DNA of 64,000 nucleotides from Acidobacteriota bacterium (GTDB lineage Bacteria > Acidobacteriota > Blastocatellia > Pyrinomonadales > Pyrinomonadaceae). Location of the stretch: the NCBI GenBank assembly GCA_020199995.1, contig JAIVJM010000002.1, positions 1-64,000 on the forward strand, given 5' to 3'. The notes beneath the pieces were generated by a model that did not search any database, was not told where the DNA came from, and was given only the letters and a program-made list of their open reading frames with translations. Within the stretch, counting starts at the first letter, position 1. Every line of letters starts with the position of its first letter. This document shows, piece after piece, positions 8,290 to 21,726 of the stretch. The position numbers and the translations under genes were made by a program.

Positions 8290-9185
8290 TTACGCTGTCG
8301 CCGCCGTGACGCCGTCGGCGAGCCATTCGGCGTGCAGTTTTTCGATGGCGAGTTCTTTGTGTTTGGCCTCGACCTCGATCCACGGCACGCGGCGATAGGC
8401 CTCGGGCATCGCTTCGATGAGGTCGCTGTGTTGACGGTCGCCGAAGCGCGCGCGCCCATTCGAGATGTGTGCGAGCTGCCACTCGGGGTCGGCCCACGTC
8501 GTGCGCGCCGCCTCGACCATCTCGGCCACGCTCGGATGGTCGTAACTGTCGAGCTTCTCGTGGACGACGTGGTGGTGCGCGTCGAAGACCATCGGCACGA
8601 GAGCGCGCCGGCAGATGTCGAGAATCTCCGCGGCGCTGTAGATGTATTCATCATTCTCGAACGCGATGCGAGTGCGCACGCCCTCAGGCAGCCTTGCGAT
8701 GTTCTCGACGAGCCGTCCGGCGCGCCCGCCCTTGCCGCCGTGAATTTCAATCAGCGCCCACGGGCTGCGCGGCTGCCCGAGCAAATCCAGCACGTGCGCG
8801 TGCGTCTCGAGAATCTTGAAGCTGTTGGCGACGGTCTGCGGCGAGTCCGAGTTGAGCACGACGAACTGGTCGGGGTGCAGCACGAGCCGGATGCCGCCGC
8901 ATCGTCAGCGAACGGGAAGAGTCCCGAGGTCATGCGGTAGAGCCGCCATCCGCGCGCGAGGCAGAAGTCGAGCGCGAGGTTGAGGCGCGCGAGGTTGGCC
9001 GCGTACAGCTCGCGCAGCATGCGCTTCCGCTCAGGCTCCTCGAATTGCAGCAGCCGCTTGCGCGTCAGCGCGCGATACCTCACCTCGTCCGAGTGCGTGA
9101 TGCAGACCAGCCCCAGACGCGGCTGCGCGTCTCCCCCTGCTCCCGCGTCGCCCGAATCTTTCGCCCGCCGAGAATCGTTTCGCAT
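8290..9185 (-). pseudogene. uvsE: UV damage endonuclease UvsE, single frameshift
   Basis: The N-terminal frame from 9185 gives RLGLVCITHSDEVRYRALTRKRLLQF and LYRMTSGLFPFADD. The next frame, ending at 8290, continues GIRLVLHPDQFVVLNSDSPQTV, ALIEIHGGKGGRAGRL, FENDEYIYSAAEIL, FDAHHHVVH and IEVEAKHKELAI. This is a full-length UVDE TIM barrel of about 298 codons. The join is in a GCGGCGGC run near 8890-8905, where one missing base restores ADD-A-GIRLVLHPDQ. UVDE nicks 5' to UV photoproducts. Sequencing error in a homopolymer-like triplet run is as likely as real inactivation. Confidence 0.87.
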
Positions 9186-9317
9186 GCGCCTATGATAAGG
9201 GCCTTCTCTGTCTCATTGATAACGAAAGCGTCACGGAGTGATTGATTCAATTGACTCAACGATTCATCGGCTCATCGAGTCGTTTCTGCCCGGTTCAAAT
9301 GAATGAATAAGTCAATC

Positions 9318-10081
9318 TTAAACCTCGACCGCCGGTCTCAGTCTCACGCCTTTTAAGTCCTCCGGCGCTTCCTGCTCGCGCTCGAGCGACGCGGCGGTGA
9401 GGAGGACGAGCGCGAGCCAGAGCAGGTCGGCGAGCAGCAGATGGACAAGCTGAAGCCAGACGGGGGCGGCGAGCGCCGCGTTCAGGAGGCCCACGCCGAG
9501 TTGCGCCAGCACCAGCGCCGTGACCGCTGCGGCGAGGCGTCCGGCCCACACGCCGGGGCGACTCTTGCGCGCGATGGCGGCAATCGCGATGAGGTACGCG
9601 CCGACCACGGCGGCGAGCAGCGGATGCAGTTGGTACTGGCGCAGGCTGAACATCAGTCGCGCCGTCGCCGACAAGTCCTCGCGCATCGCCTCTGCGGCGG
9701 CGCTTCCGGGAAAGAGCGTCGCGCCGAGCGCCGCCACCGCCCCACTCACGCCCAGCGCGAGCATCGCGAGGAGCGCGACATAGAGCTGCGCGCCGCGTGC
9801 CCCTTCGGGAACGCGCGGAAGACGCGGATGACGAGTGCCACCACCAGCAGGAACGCCAGACCGCTCGTGGCGCGGTGCGCGAACTCGATGAGGGTCTTCC
9901 CCCCCACGGCGGCGGCCTGCGGGACGACCTCGCCGTTGCACAGCGGCCAGTGGCTCCCGCAACCCGCGCCCGAGCCCGTCGCGCGCACGTAAGCGCCCCA
10001 CAAAATCACCGCCAGATTGAAGCCCACGACCGCCCACGCAAAGGCCGCCAGCCGGCCAGTTTTTTTCGTCGAAGATTCCAC
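9318..10081 (-). pseudogene. ctaA: Heme A synthase (CtaA/COX15 family), frameshifted
   Basis: The N-terminal frame from the ATG at 10081 reads [44 protein letters not shown] and [16 protein letters not shown]. These contain the conserved CtaA Gly-Cys-Gly-x-HWP-x-C loop and a heme-ligand His segment. The other frame, ending at 9318, continues with hydrophobic helices, RQYQLHPLLAAVVGAYL and QLVHLLLADLLWLALVLL, giving the second His pair. The frame changes around 9790-9815 in a GCGGCGCGCAG stretch. Combined length is about 254 residues and several membrane helices. The enzyme converts heme O to heme A for aa3-type oxidases. No oxidase genes are next to it here. Confidence 0.85.
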
Positions 10082-10155
10082 GTTCCGGATCAGCTTTCGT
10101 TAAAGAGATGAAGGCGCGTTCGATTATAGCGAATCGCGGAGCGGAGTGAGGAGCG

Positions 10156-10266
10156 GAGAGCGGGGGCAAGCCCCCTTCCCGACCTTTGAGACAGCGAAAG
10201 CAGATTGCCTTCGCGGCAACCTTCAAGCTTCTACGTCTTGCAGGTCAGGAAAGGGGCTTGCCCCCT
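10156..10266. repeat. Dispersed inverted repeat, GGGGGCAAGCCCCC type (copy 1)
   Basis: The element opens GAGAGCGGGGGCAAGCCCCC followed by TTCCCGACCTTTGAGAC. It closes with CAGGTCAGGAAAGGGGCTTG then CCCCC, so the two ends are imperfect reverse complements. The interior carries CGAAAGC and a second small palindrome. The same element, with the same order of sub-motifs, occurs at 29525-29639. It lies 29 bases beyond the stop codon of the minus-strand gene ending at 10295. Confidence 0.8.
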
Positions 10267-10294
10267 CTACGCTGTATTGTCACCAAGTTGGGGC

Positions 10295-10852
10295 TCATCC
10301 GCCGCGCATGGCCCGACGCCAGACGGCGGCCTCGCCTTCGCGCCGGATAAGCGCGACGACCTCGGAGAGGGCCGCGGCGTAGAGAGCGCGCGTCTCGTGC
10401 GACGTGGCCGCGAGCGCGAGCCCGCGCTCGATCTCTTCGACGGAGAGCCTGTGCTTCCCCGCCGAGCGCGCGAGCATGGCCCCTTCACCGGCGACGTGCG
10501 CGGCCAGACCTTCGAGGAGCCAGAGCGGCGCGCGCCCCCGGCCCAGTGTCTCAAGCGCGACGTGGACGAACTCGTGGCGCAGCGTCGAGGAGAGCACCCC
10601 GCGACGGCGCAGAACTCCGGTCGGCTGCGACTCGATGCGCCGCCCAACGGTCGAGGCGGCGACCCACGCGGGCTGCCCCGTCGAGGCCGTAAAATCGCCC
10701 GTCGTCTCGTGGACGTATAACTCGGTCGTTCCCAGCCCCGCAGTGTTGACGCCCGCGCCCTCCAGTCGCCCCAGCACGTCGCGGCGCGCGCCCTCCAGCG
10801 CGCTCAGCATCGCCTCGACCTCGCGGCGCGCGACGCGCGACGGATAGCTCAC
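10295..10852 (-). CDS. Peptidase MA-like (HExxH) domain protein, possibly the displaced C-terminus of the upstream gene
   Basis: From the GTG at 10852 there are 185 residues with STLRHEFVHVALETLGRGRAPLWLLEGLAAHVAG. This is an HExxH zinc motif followed by the W-L-x-EG-x-A segment of peptidase MA-like gluzincins. The open frame extends upstream of the GTG through LTLAGEHFRVSYPSRVARREVEAML, without an obvious start and into the end of the SpoIID-fusion gene. I therefore suspect one base is missing near 10876-10890 and that this domain is really the C-terminal part of that protein. If independent, it would be a cytosolic zinc protease, since no signal peptide is seen. Confidence 0.65.
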   Translation of the reverse strand: MSYPSRVARREVEAMLSALEGARRDVLGRLEGAGVNTAGLGTTELYVHETTGDFTASTGQPAWVAASTVGRRIESQPTGVLRRRGVLSSTLRHEFVHVALETLGRGRAPLWLLEGLAAHVAGEGAMLARSAGKHRLSVEEIERGLALAATSHETRALYAAALSEVVALIRREGEAAVWRRAMRGG

Positions 10853-10875
10853 GCGGAAGTGCTCGCCCGCAAGCG

Positions 10876-13056
10876 TCAGGCGCGGCGCGCGTCCGCGTGC
10901 TCAAGTCGGTCAATTCTCTGCTCCTGTCCTCCCACCACCACTCCGGGGAAGAACTGGCCGACGATCTGCTGGTACGAAGCGCCGCGCCGCGCGAGGACGT
11001 GCGCGCCCGACTGGCAGAGGCCGAGGCCGTGGCCGAAGCCGCTGCCGCGGAAGACGAAATTACCGCCGACGCGCGCGACCTCGAAGCGCGAGCTTTTGAG
11101 GACGTTCCAGCCGAGCGTGCGCCCGACGATGATCTTGAAGTCCCAGCCCCGGACGATGCGTCGGCGCTCGCCTTCGAGCGCGACCTGCTCGGCGCGGCCC
11201 GTCGCGTCGCGCCGCACGACGCGCACGTCACCGAGTTGCGCGCCCACGTCGCTGCGCCGGTCGGCGCGCACGGCCCTCAACAGCTCCGACGCCCGAATCA
11301 CATCCCGCCATGCGCTGTAGGCAGTCCCCGCGCAGAAGTCGTCGCGCACGCCGCGCAGGTGCGCGGGAACCGAGGCCGCGCCCCAGAGCGTCCTCATGTT
11401 CGCCGTCGCGCCGCCGCACGACGCGCTGAAGTAACTCTCCGCCAGCCGCCCCTCGCGGTCGCGCAGGACTTCGCCCGACGTCTCGCTGACGGCGCGTCGG
11501 AGTAGCTCATAGAAATCGGGGCGCGCGCTCCCGTCGCCGACGCTCAGGTATCTCTGGCAGTGCGTGCTGGCGCAGAAGTCGAAACCTTCGCGCGTGTGGC
11601 GGCGCAGATTTTTGAGCGCGTAGGTGCGGCTCACGACCGCCTGCGCTTTCAAAGCTTCCGGCTCCGTCTCGGTGCTCGCTTCAGCCGCCAGCACGCCGAA
11701 GACGTACTCGTCGAGCGGCAGCGCGAGCGTACGGTCGGCGCGAGAGAGGTGGACGCGTACGACGCGCGCCGCGCCCGCCGCGACGCCCGCCTGAGCGTCC
11801 CGCTCCGCTTCCGACGCGCTCGCACCCGCGCCGCTTGTCGCGCCCGCGTCGTCCGTCGCACCCGCGCCGCCCGTCTGCTTCAAAGACTCGACGGCGGCGC
11901 GCCGCGACTCCTCGATGCGCGCGTGCGTTTGAAAGATTAGGCGCGCGAGTTCGGCGGCCTCCACGCCGTGCCCTCGCTTGAGGAGGACGAGGACGGCGAG
12001 TCCGACCGACTCCGGCGTCACGCCGCGCTCCGCGTCCCCCCCGGCGTCGAGGCCGACGAACCACCCCTGCGTGCGGAAGTCGCCGGGCGGCGTCGAAGTG
12101 CCGGTCTTGCCGAAGACATAGGCGGGCAGCGTGTTGAGGTCGGCGCGCGCCGCCGTCCCGTAGGCGACCGCGCCGCGCATCCCTTCGACGAGCAGCGCGC
12201 GTTGCTCCGGCTCGATTTCGACGCGGGCGCGCTCGCGAGGGCTGAAGCCTGCGGACGGCGCGCGGCGCGGCGCGTAGAGATGACCGCCGTTAAAGAGCGC
12301 CGCGTAGGCCGCGACGAGCTGCGCGGGGGTGACGAGCAGTTGCTCGCTCTCGCCGAGCGCGTCCGCCACACGCCAGCGGTCGCGCGCGGGCAGACGCCCC
12401 GCGGCCTCCCGCTCGGCGACGCCTCCCGTGCGCACGCCGAAGCCGAACGAGGCGAGCGTGCGCGTGAAAGACTCGGCGTCCAGACGCTCGCCCGCGTGCC
12501 CGAAAAAGTAGTTGCACGAGTAGGCCAAAGCCTGCGTGGGGCCGAAGGCGGTCTTGGAAGGCGCGTGCGCGCAGGTAATCTTGAAGTCTTCGTGTTTGAA
12601 GGATTGATGACAGAACGTGCGCGACTCCGCGCCGAGGACTCCCGCGCGCAGGGCGGCGAGCATCGTGAAGGGCTTGATGGTCGAGCCCGGCGCGAAGCTC
12701 TCTTCGTAAGCGAGCCGCGGGTTGACGACCGCGCGCACGCGCCCCGTCCGCGCGTCCAGCACGAGGATCGTCCCCTCGCGCGCGCCGAGCGCCGAGAGGG
12801 CCGCGCGCCTCAACGTCTCGTCGGCCTCGTCTTCGCCCGGCGCGGCGACGGCGGCGGCCATGCCCTTCGACGACGGTGCTTCTTCACGCGCGCCCGGCAG
12901 CGCCCACGCAAACAGCAGCGTCGCGCACAGGCAGGCGTGCGCGAGCCCGTGCGGCGCGCGCGCGGGTCGAAGGCCCGACGCCGACGCCATCAGGCGCGCG
13001 AGCGAGCGCCGCGCGGCCAGCGCCGACCATTCAATTTTCCGGCGCTGGTTCATCAA
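10876..13056 (-). CDS. Fusion of a penicillin-binding transpeptidase domain to a SpoIID/LytB domain
   Basis: The single 726-residue frame has an N-terminal hydrophobic segment (about 38-55). A transpeptidase domain follows, with SxxK (S125-T-I-K128), SxN (S180-C-N182) and KTG (317-319). After an Ala/Gly/Thr-rich linker (about 390-430) comes a SpoIID domain: LPLDEYVFGVLAAEA with Glu 459 at the usual catalytic position, ALKAQAVVSRTYAL, and GFGHGLGLCQSGAHVLA near the end. SpoIID proteins are lytic transglycosylases acting on denuded glycan. The N-terminal dimerisation module of class B PBPs is missing. The protein would join peptide crosslinking and glycan cleavage in the periplasm. Its start overlaps the upstream gene by 26 bases. 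Confidence 0.85.
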   Translation of the reverse strand: MMNQRRKIEWSALAARRSLARLMASASGLRPARAPHGLAHACLCATLLFAWALPGAREEAPSSKGMAAAVAAPGEDEADETLRRAALSALGAREGTILVLDARTGRVRAVVNPRLAYEESFAPGSTIKPFTMLAALRAGVLGAESRTFCHQSFKHEDFKITCAHAPSKTAFGPTQALAYSCNYFFGHAGERLDAESFTRTLASFGFGVRTGGVAEREAAGRLPARDRWRVADALGESEQLLVTPAQLVAAYAALFNGGHLYAPRRAPSAGFSPRERARVEIEPEQRALLVEGMRGAVAYGTAARADLNTLPAYVFGKTGTSTPPGDFRTQGWFVGLDAGGDAERGVTPESVGLAVLVLLKRGHGVEAAELARLIFQTHARIEESRRAAVESLKQTGGAGATDDAGATSGAGASASEAERDAQAGVAAGAARVVRVHLSRADRTLALPLDEYVFGVLAAEASTETEPEALKAQAVVSRTYALKNLRRHTREGFDFCASTHCQRYLSVGDGSARPDFYELLRRAVSETSGEVLRDREGRLAESYFSASCGGATANMRTLWGAASVPAHLRGVRDDFCAGTAYSAWRDVIRASELLRAVRADRRSDVGAQLGDVRVVRRDATGRAEQVALEGERRRIVRGWDFKIIVGRTLGWNVLKSSRFEVARVGGNFVFRGSGFGHGLGLCQSGAHVLARRGASYQQIVGQFFPGVVVGGQEQRIDRLEHADARRA

Positions 13057-13865
13057 TGATCTTCACGTCCGAGACGAAGCGCCGGTAGTCCGCGAAGGTG
13101 CGCTTGAAGCGGACGCGCGGCTCTCGCGCGCCCCGGATGACCCTCAGAGATTCGTAGTATTCCGGCAGGAGCAACTCCTGTTCCGGGTCTTTGAACGGCA
13201 CGCGCCGGAAGCTCATCGTGTGCTCGGCGCGGTCGAGCCTGAGCTTGCGCTTCGGGCCGAAGCGCGCGAAACCGGCGCTGAACAGGCGCGGCGACTCGAA
13301 TGCGTAAGGCTCGACGAGCCGCGAGGCGGTCTGGAGCACGTCGAAGTTTTCGGCGTCCACCCAGAGCGTCCCCTTGTAGACGCCCCACGCCTTCGTAGGC
13401 GAAGACGAGGCGCGCTCGATACTTCGGCAGGAGGAAGGTGAGCGGGTCGGCGTAGCTCGATCCGGGCGCGCCGCACTTGTCCAGCTCTTCCTTCTGCTTC
13501 GAGGGCTTGACGACCTTCCCGTTAATCGACCTGAGCCGCCTGATTGCCTTGCCGTAGAAATCCTGCTCGTCCTTCGAGCGCTGCTCGCGCAGCACAACGT
13601 TATGGAAAACGTACTCCTTCGACTTGTCCTTCGCCGTCAGGTCGTCATTCACCTCTTCGGCCCGGAGCACCTCTGTGAAGGCGATGCTGAACATCCCGCC
13701 GAGGTATCGCTCCACGCTCTCGCCGACGCGCGCGAGGATGAAGTCGAGCCGCGCGCCATCCCCCTCCGGCTGCCGCTCCGGGCCCGCCGTCTGCGCAGAC
13801 GCTTCGACGCAAAGCAGCCCCGCGAGCAGAAACGTCGCGAGCAATTCCCGGTTAATACTTCTCAT
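13031..13865 (-). pseudogene. Secreted protein of unknown function, frame-broken
   Basis: From the ATG at 13865 the first frame gives a signal peptide (MRSINRELLATFLLAGLLCVEASAQ) and a mature start up to LPKYRARLVFAYEG. The second frame, ending at 13031, continues KAWGVYKGTLWVDAENFDVLQTASRLVEPYAF, FRRVPFKDPEQELLLPEYYESLRV and RFVSDVKIIDEP. The switch is near 13385-13395, and the text there looks too short, so sequence may be missing as well as shifted. The pattern of a wide beta sheet with GTLWVDAENFDVL recalls LolA-like periplasmic proteins. I do not assign a function. It sits inside the alpha-2-macroglobulin cluster. Confidence 0.65.
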
Positions 13866-13907
13866 CGCGCCTCTTTCTTTTTTCGCGCGCCAACGGCCCG
13901 CATCCAT

Positions 13908-14513
13908 TTACGCTTGCTGCGGCACCTCCTCGACGGCGGCGCTCTCATTCACGGCGACCGGCTCCGTCGTGACGCGCGCCAGCGCGCCGAGCGTGACGGC
14001 CCAGCCCCAGAGCGTGAAGACGAAGGCGAGCGCGAGTCGGAGGCCGAACAGCAGCACCTCGGCCCACGCGCCCTTGACCGGCGTGCGCGTGAAGAGGACG
14101 AAGTACGGCATGAGGCCGAAGACGAAGAAGCCCACGGCGTAGACGAGCACGGAGGCCGGCGCGAAGGCGCGGGCCGCGACGCGGTGCGCGCCCCTGAGCG
14201 TCGCCTTGAGGCCGTCGCGCGCCACCGCGAGCCACAGCCCCACCGCGACGAGCGGAAGCACGAAGCCGAGCAGCGTCAGCCACAGGGACGAGAGCGCGAG
14301 CGCGGCCTGCAGGAAAAAGAACAGGAGCGGCGCGAGGAGGACGGCCAGCGCCGAGAGCGCGAGCTGCCACACGCTTGCCACCCCCGTCTTGAAGAAGACG
14401 TAGAGCGCCGCGAGCAGCGCCGCGTAGAGCACGTTGAGGACGAAGAGAGCGCGCCAGTTGCGCAGCAGCCCGCGCGCGGAGCCGCCGAGGGCGTTGAATG
14501 CGTTTTTAATCAT
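13908..14513 (-). CDS. Polytopic membrane protein of the alpha-2-macroglobulin cluster
   Basis: This 201-residue protein has about five strongly hydrophobic segments (for example ALFVLNVLYAALLAALYVFF, LALSALAVLLAPLLFFFLQAALA, LTLLGFVLPLVAVGLWLAVA and VLVYAVGFFVFGLMPYFVLF). It ends in a short acidic tail, NESAAVEEVPQQA. It starts 6 bases after the alpha-2-macroglobulin stop, so the two are almost certainly co-translated. I do not recognise a named family. Confidence 0.75.
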   Translation of the reverse strand: MIKNAFNALGGSARGLLRNWRALFVLNVLYAALLAALYVFFKTGVASVWQLALSALAVLLAPLLFFFLQAALALSSLWLTLLGFVLPLVAVGLWLAVARDGLKATLRGAHRVAARAFAPASVLVYAVGFFVFGLMPYFVLFTRTPVKGAWAEVLLFGLRLALAFVFTLWGWAVTLGALARVTTEPVAVNESAAVEEVPQQA

Positions 14514-14519
14514 GCTCGT

Positions 14520-19451
<4,932 letters not shown>

Positions 19452-19466
19452 AAAACCTCAAAAACG

Positions 19467-19579
19467 AGTCTGGAGTCTGAAGTCTGAAGTCTGGAGTCTG
19501 GAGCATGAAGTTAAGGAGTTCGGAGTCGAAGGGAATGTCTCTTTCCGGCTCCGGACTCCAGACTTCGAACTCCAGACTT

Positions 19580-19583
<4 letters not shown>
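19467..19583. repeat. Inverted repeat of AGTCTGGAGTCTGAAG units
   Basis: The left arm (19467-19503) is a run of GAGTCTGGAGTCTGAAGTC-like units. The right arm (about 19548-19583) is CCGGACTCCAGACTTCG followed by AACTCCAGACTTTCA, the imperfect reverse complement. The right arm includes the TGA stop (TCA at 19580-19582) of the DUF1175-like gene. It lies between that gene and the alpha-2-macroglobulin gene, so it may modulate read-through within the cluster. Confidence 0.7.
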
Positions 19584-20401
<818 letters not shown>

Positions 20402-21040
20402 CAGGGGGTTTGATCCGCGTTCAGATTCTTCTCAAGGCCGACGCGACGGTCAAATCGTCTCTCTTCCTTGTTCCCCTTGAACTTCTCTTAACAGGCCGAG
20501 TCGTCGGGAAAGCGGCGCGGTGCGATCGGACGAATCGTGTGCCCGCTAAAGCTATCATGCCTGTCAACTTTTTTTCCACGCGGATGAATTCCGGCGGATT
20601 GTCGCCCGCCGTACCGGCGCGTGCGAGGCGGGACAGAACAGCGGCGTCGCGTGCTGCCCCCCCGCGCCTGACTGTGGATAACCACAAAGCAGTGAGCAGT
20701 AAACAGTGAGCAGTGAGCAGTGAGCAGTACCGCGAGCGGTAGCGAGCGGGTTGATGCAGGCGACACCCGAACCCGCTCGCTACCGCTCGCGGTACTGAGC
20801 TTAGTCATCAATGAGCCGACTCGGACGATGAGTCAATAGACCTCTCTGCGTATTCAAGCGAGCTTCGACGCCGTGAGCGCGGGCGGCTGTCCCCCTTCGA
20901 CCACGCCGACGCCGACGCCGCCCCCGATGAACCTGAGCCCGCCTCTTGCTTTCGTCGTGACCTTCCCGCTATCTTGCTCGGTAAAGCACCAGACACAGAC
21001 GGCAGAGAGACTCACGTCAAGAGGGAGGACAGGGAAGAAA
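20402..21040. other. Intergenic region with composite repeats between divergent genes
   Basis: About 640 bases separate the DUF1175-like gene (minus) from the small membrane protein gene (plus). It holds an AGCAGT array (20688-20729) joined to a perfect 26-base inverted repeat (arms 20727-20752 and 20770-20795). Elsewhere I see no convincing gene. Short frames on the minus strand here lack recognisable motifs or normal starts. The promoters of both flanking genes must lie here, but none is clear enough to mark. Confidence 0.6.
20688..20795. repeat. AGCAGT array plus perfect 26-base inverted repeat
   Basis: Tandem AGCAGTGAGCAGTAAACAGTG-like units (20688-20729) run directly into a hairpin. Its left arm begins GTACCGCGAGCGGTAGCGAG at 20727 and its right arm ends CTCGCTACCGCTCGCGGTAC at 20795. 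The arms are identical over 26 bases after reverse complementing, with a 17-base loop. The array belongs to the same family as the repeats at 2.9 and 53.05 kb. The hairpin part is unique in this window. Confidence 0.8.
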
Positions 21041-21478
21041 ATGCTGAAATCACTCGGGAGCGGACTGGTGGGCGCGTGCGCGCTCACGCTGATACACGAG
21101 ACGGCGCGGCGCTACATCCCGGACGCGCCGCGGATGGATGTCGTCGGCATGCGCGCCATCGCCAAGACGATGCGGGCCGTGGACGTCGAGCCGCCGACGC
21201 CGCTCCACGAGGCGGCGCTCGTCGGAGACCTCGTCTCCAACTCGCTCTTCTACAGTCTGGTCGGCGCGGGCGGCAGGGAGGACGCGCTGCGCAACGGCGC
21301 ACTGCTCGGCCTCGCCGCGGGCCTCGGAGCGGTCTTCCTGCCCGAGCCGCTCGGCCTCGGTCGGCAACCCACCGGGCGGGCGAGCGCCACGCAGGCCATG
21401 ACCGTCGCCTGGTATCTCGCGGGCGGAATCGCCGCCGCCGCCGCGTATCGTGCGTTCTCGTCAGAGGATGAAGATTAG
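21041..21478 (+). CDS. Small membrane-associated hypothetical protein
   Basis: I place the start at the ATG at 21041, 7 bases after the purine-rich AGGGAAG, giving 145 residues (MLKSLGSGLVGACALTLIHETARR). A longer in-frame extension upstream has no hydrophobic or conserved character. It has three to four Gly/Ala-rich hydrophobic stretches (SGLVGACALTLIHE, ALLGLAAGLGAVFL, TVAWYLAGGIAAAAAYRAF) and a conserved-looking middle (RMDVVGMRAIAKTM). I do not recognise a family. The gene is isolated and followed by a large palindromic element. Confidence 0.7.
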   Translation: MLKSLGSGLVGACALTLIHETARRYIPDAPRMDVVGMRAIAKTMRAVDVEPPTPLHEAALVGDLVSNSLFYSLVGAGGREDALRNGALLGLAAGLGAVFLPEPLGLGRQPTGRASATQAMTVAWYLAGGIAAAAAYRAFSSEDED

Positions 21479-21481
21479 AAA

Positions 21482-21684
21482 AGCCCCCGAAGGGGGCGGA
21501 AGAACTTAGCCCACGGATCGAGCCGTGGGAAAGCTGTGGGGTAGATTTTGAAGCCCCTCAAAGGGGCGAAAGATATTCAACGCCCGCCCTCTTTCGCCCC
21601 TTTGAGGGGCTCACTGCTTCATCGCCGCGTCCTTCCCCACGGCTCACGCCGTGGGCTAAATTTTATCGCCCCTTAACAGGGGCT
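21482..21684. repeat. Composite palindromic element, AGCCCC / TTAGCCCACGG type (copy 1)
   Basis: The element is a nested palindrome of six small hairpins in mirror order. These are AGCCCCCGAAGGGGGC (21482), TTAGCCCACGG..CCGTGGG (about 21506), AGCCCCTCAAAGGGGCGAAAG (about 21552), then CTTTCGCCCCTTTGAGGGGC (21591), CCCACGGC..GCCGTGGGCTAA (about 21636) and GCCCCTTAACAGGGGCTT (21667). The whole is also an inverted repeat about a centre near 21580. A second copy with the same order lies at 32197-32414. It carries no reading frame. It lies between convergent genes. Confidence 0.85.
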
Positions 21685-21726
21685 TGCATGCCACAAATCG
21701 TCGCAACACGCGTGCGACATGCTCCT

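Noticed and set aside
20421-20687. Small minus-strand frame upstream of the DUF1175 gene
   Set aside because: It is Arg-rich, lacks a ribosome binding site and any motif, and lies among intergenic repeats.
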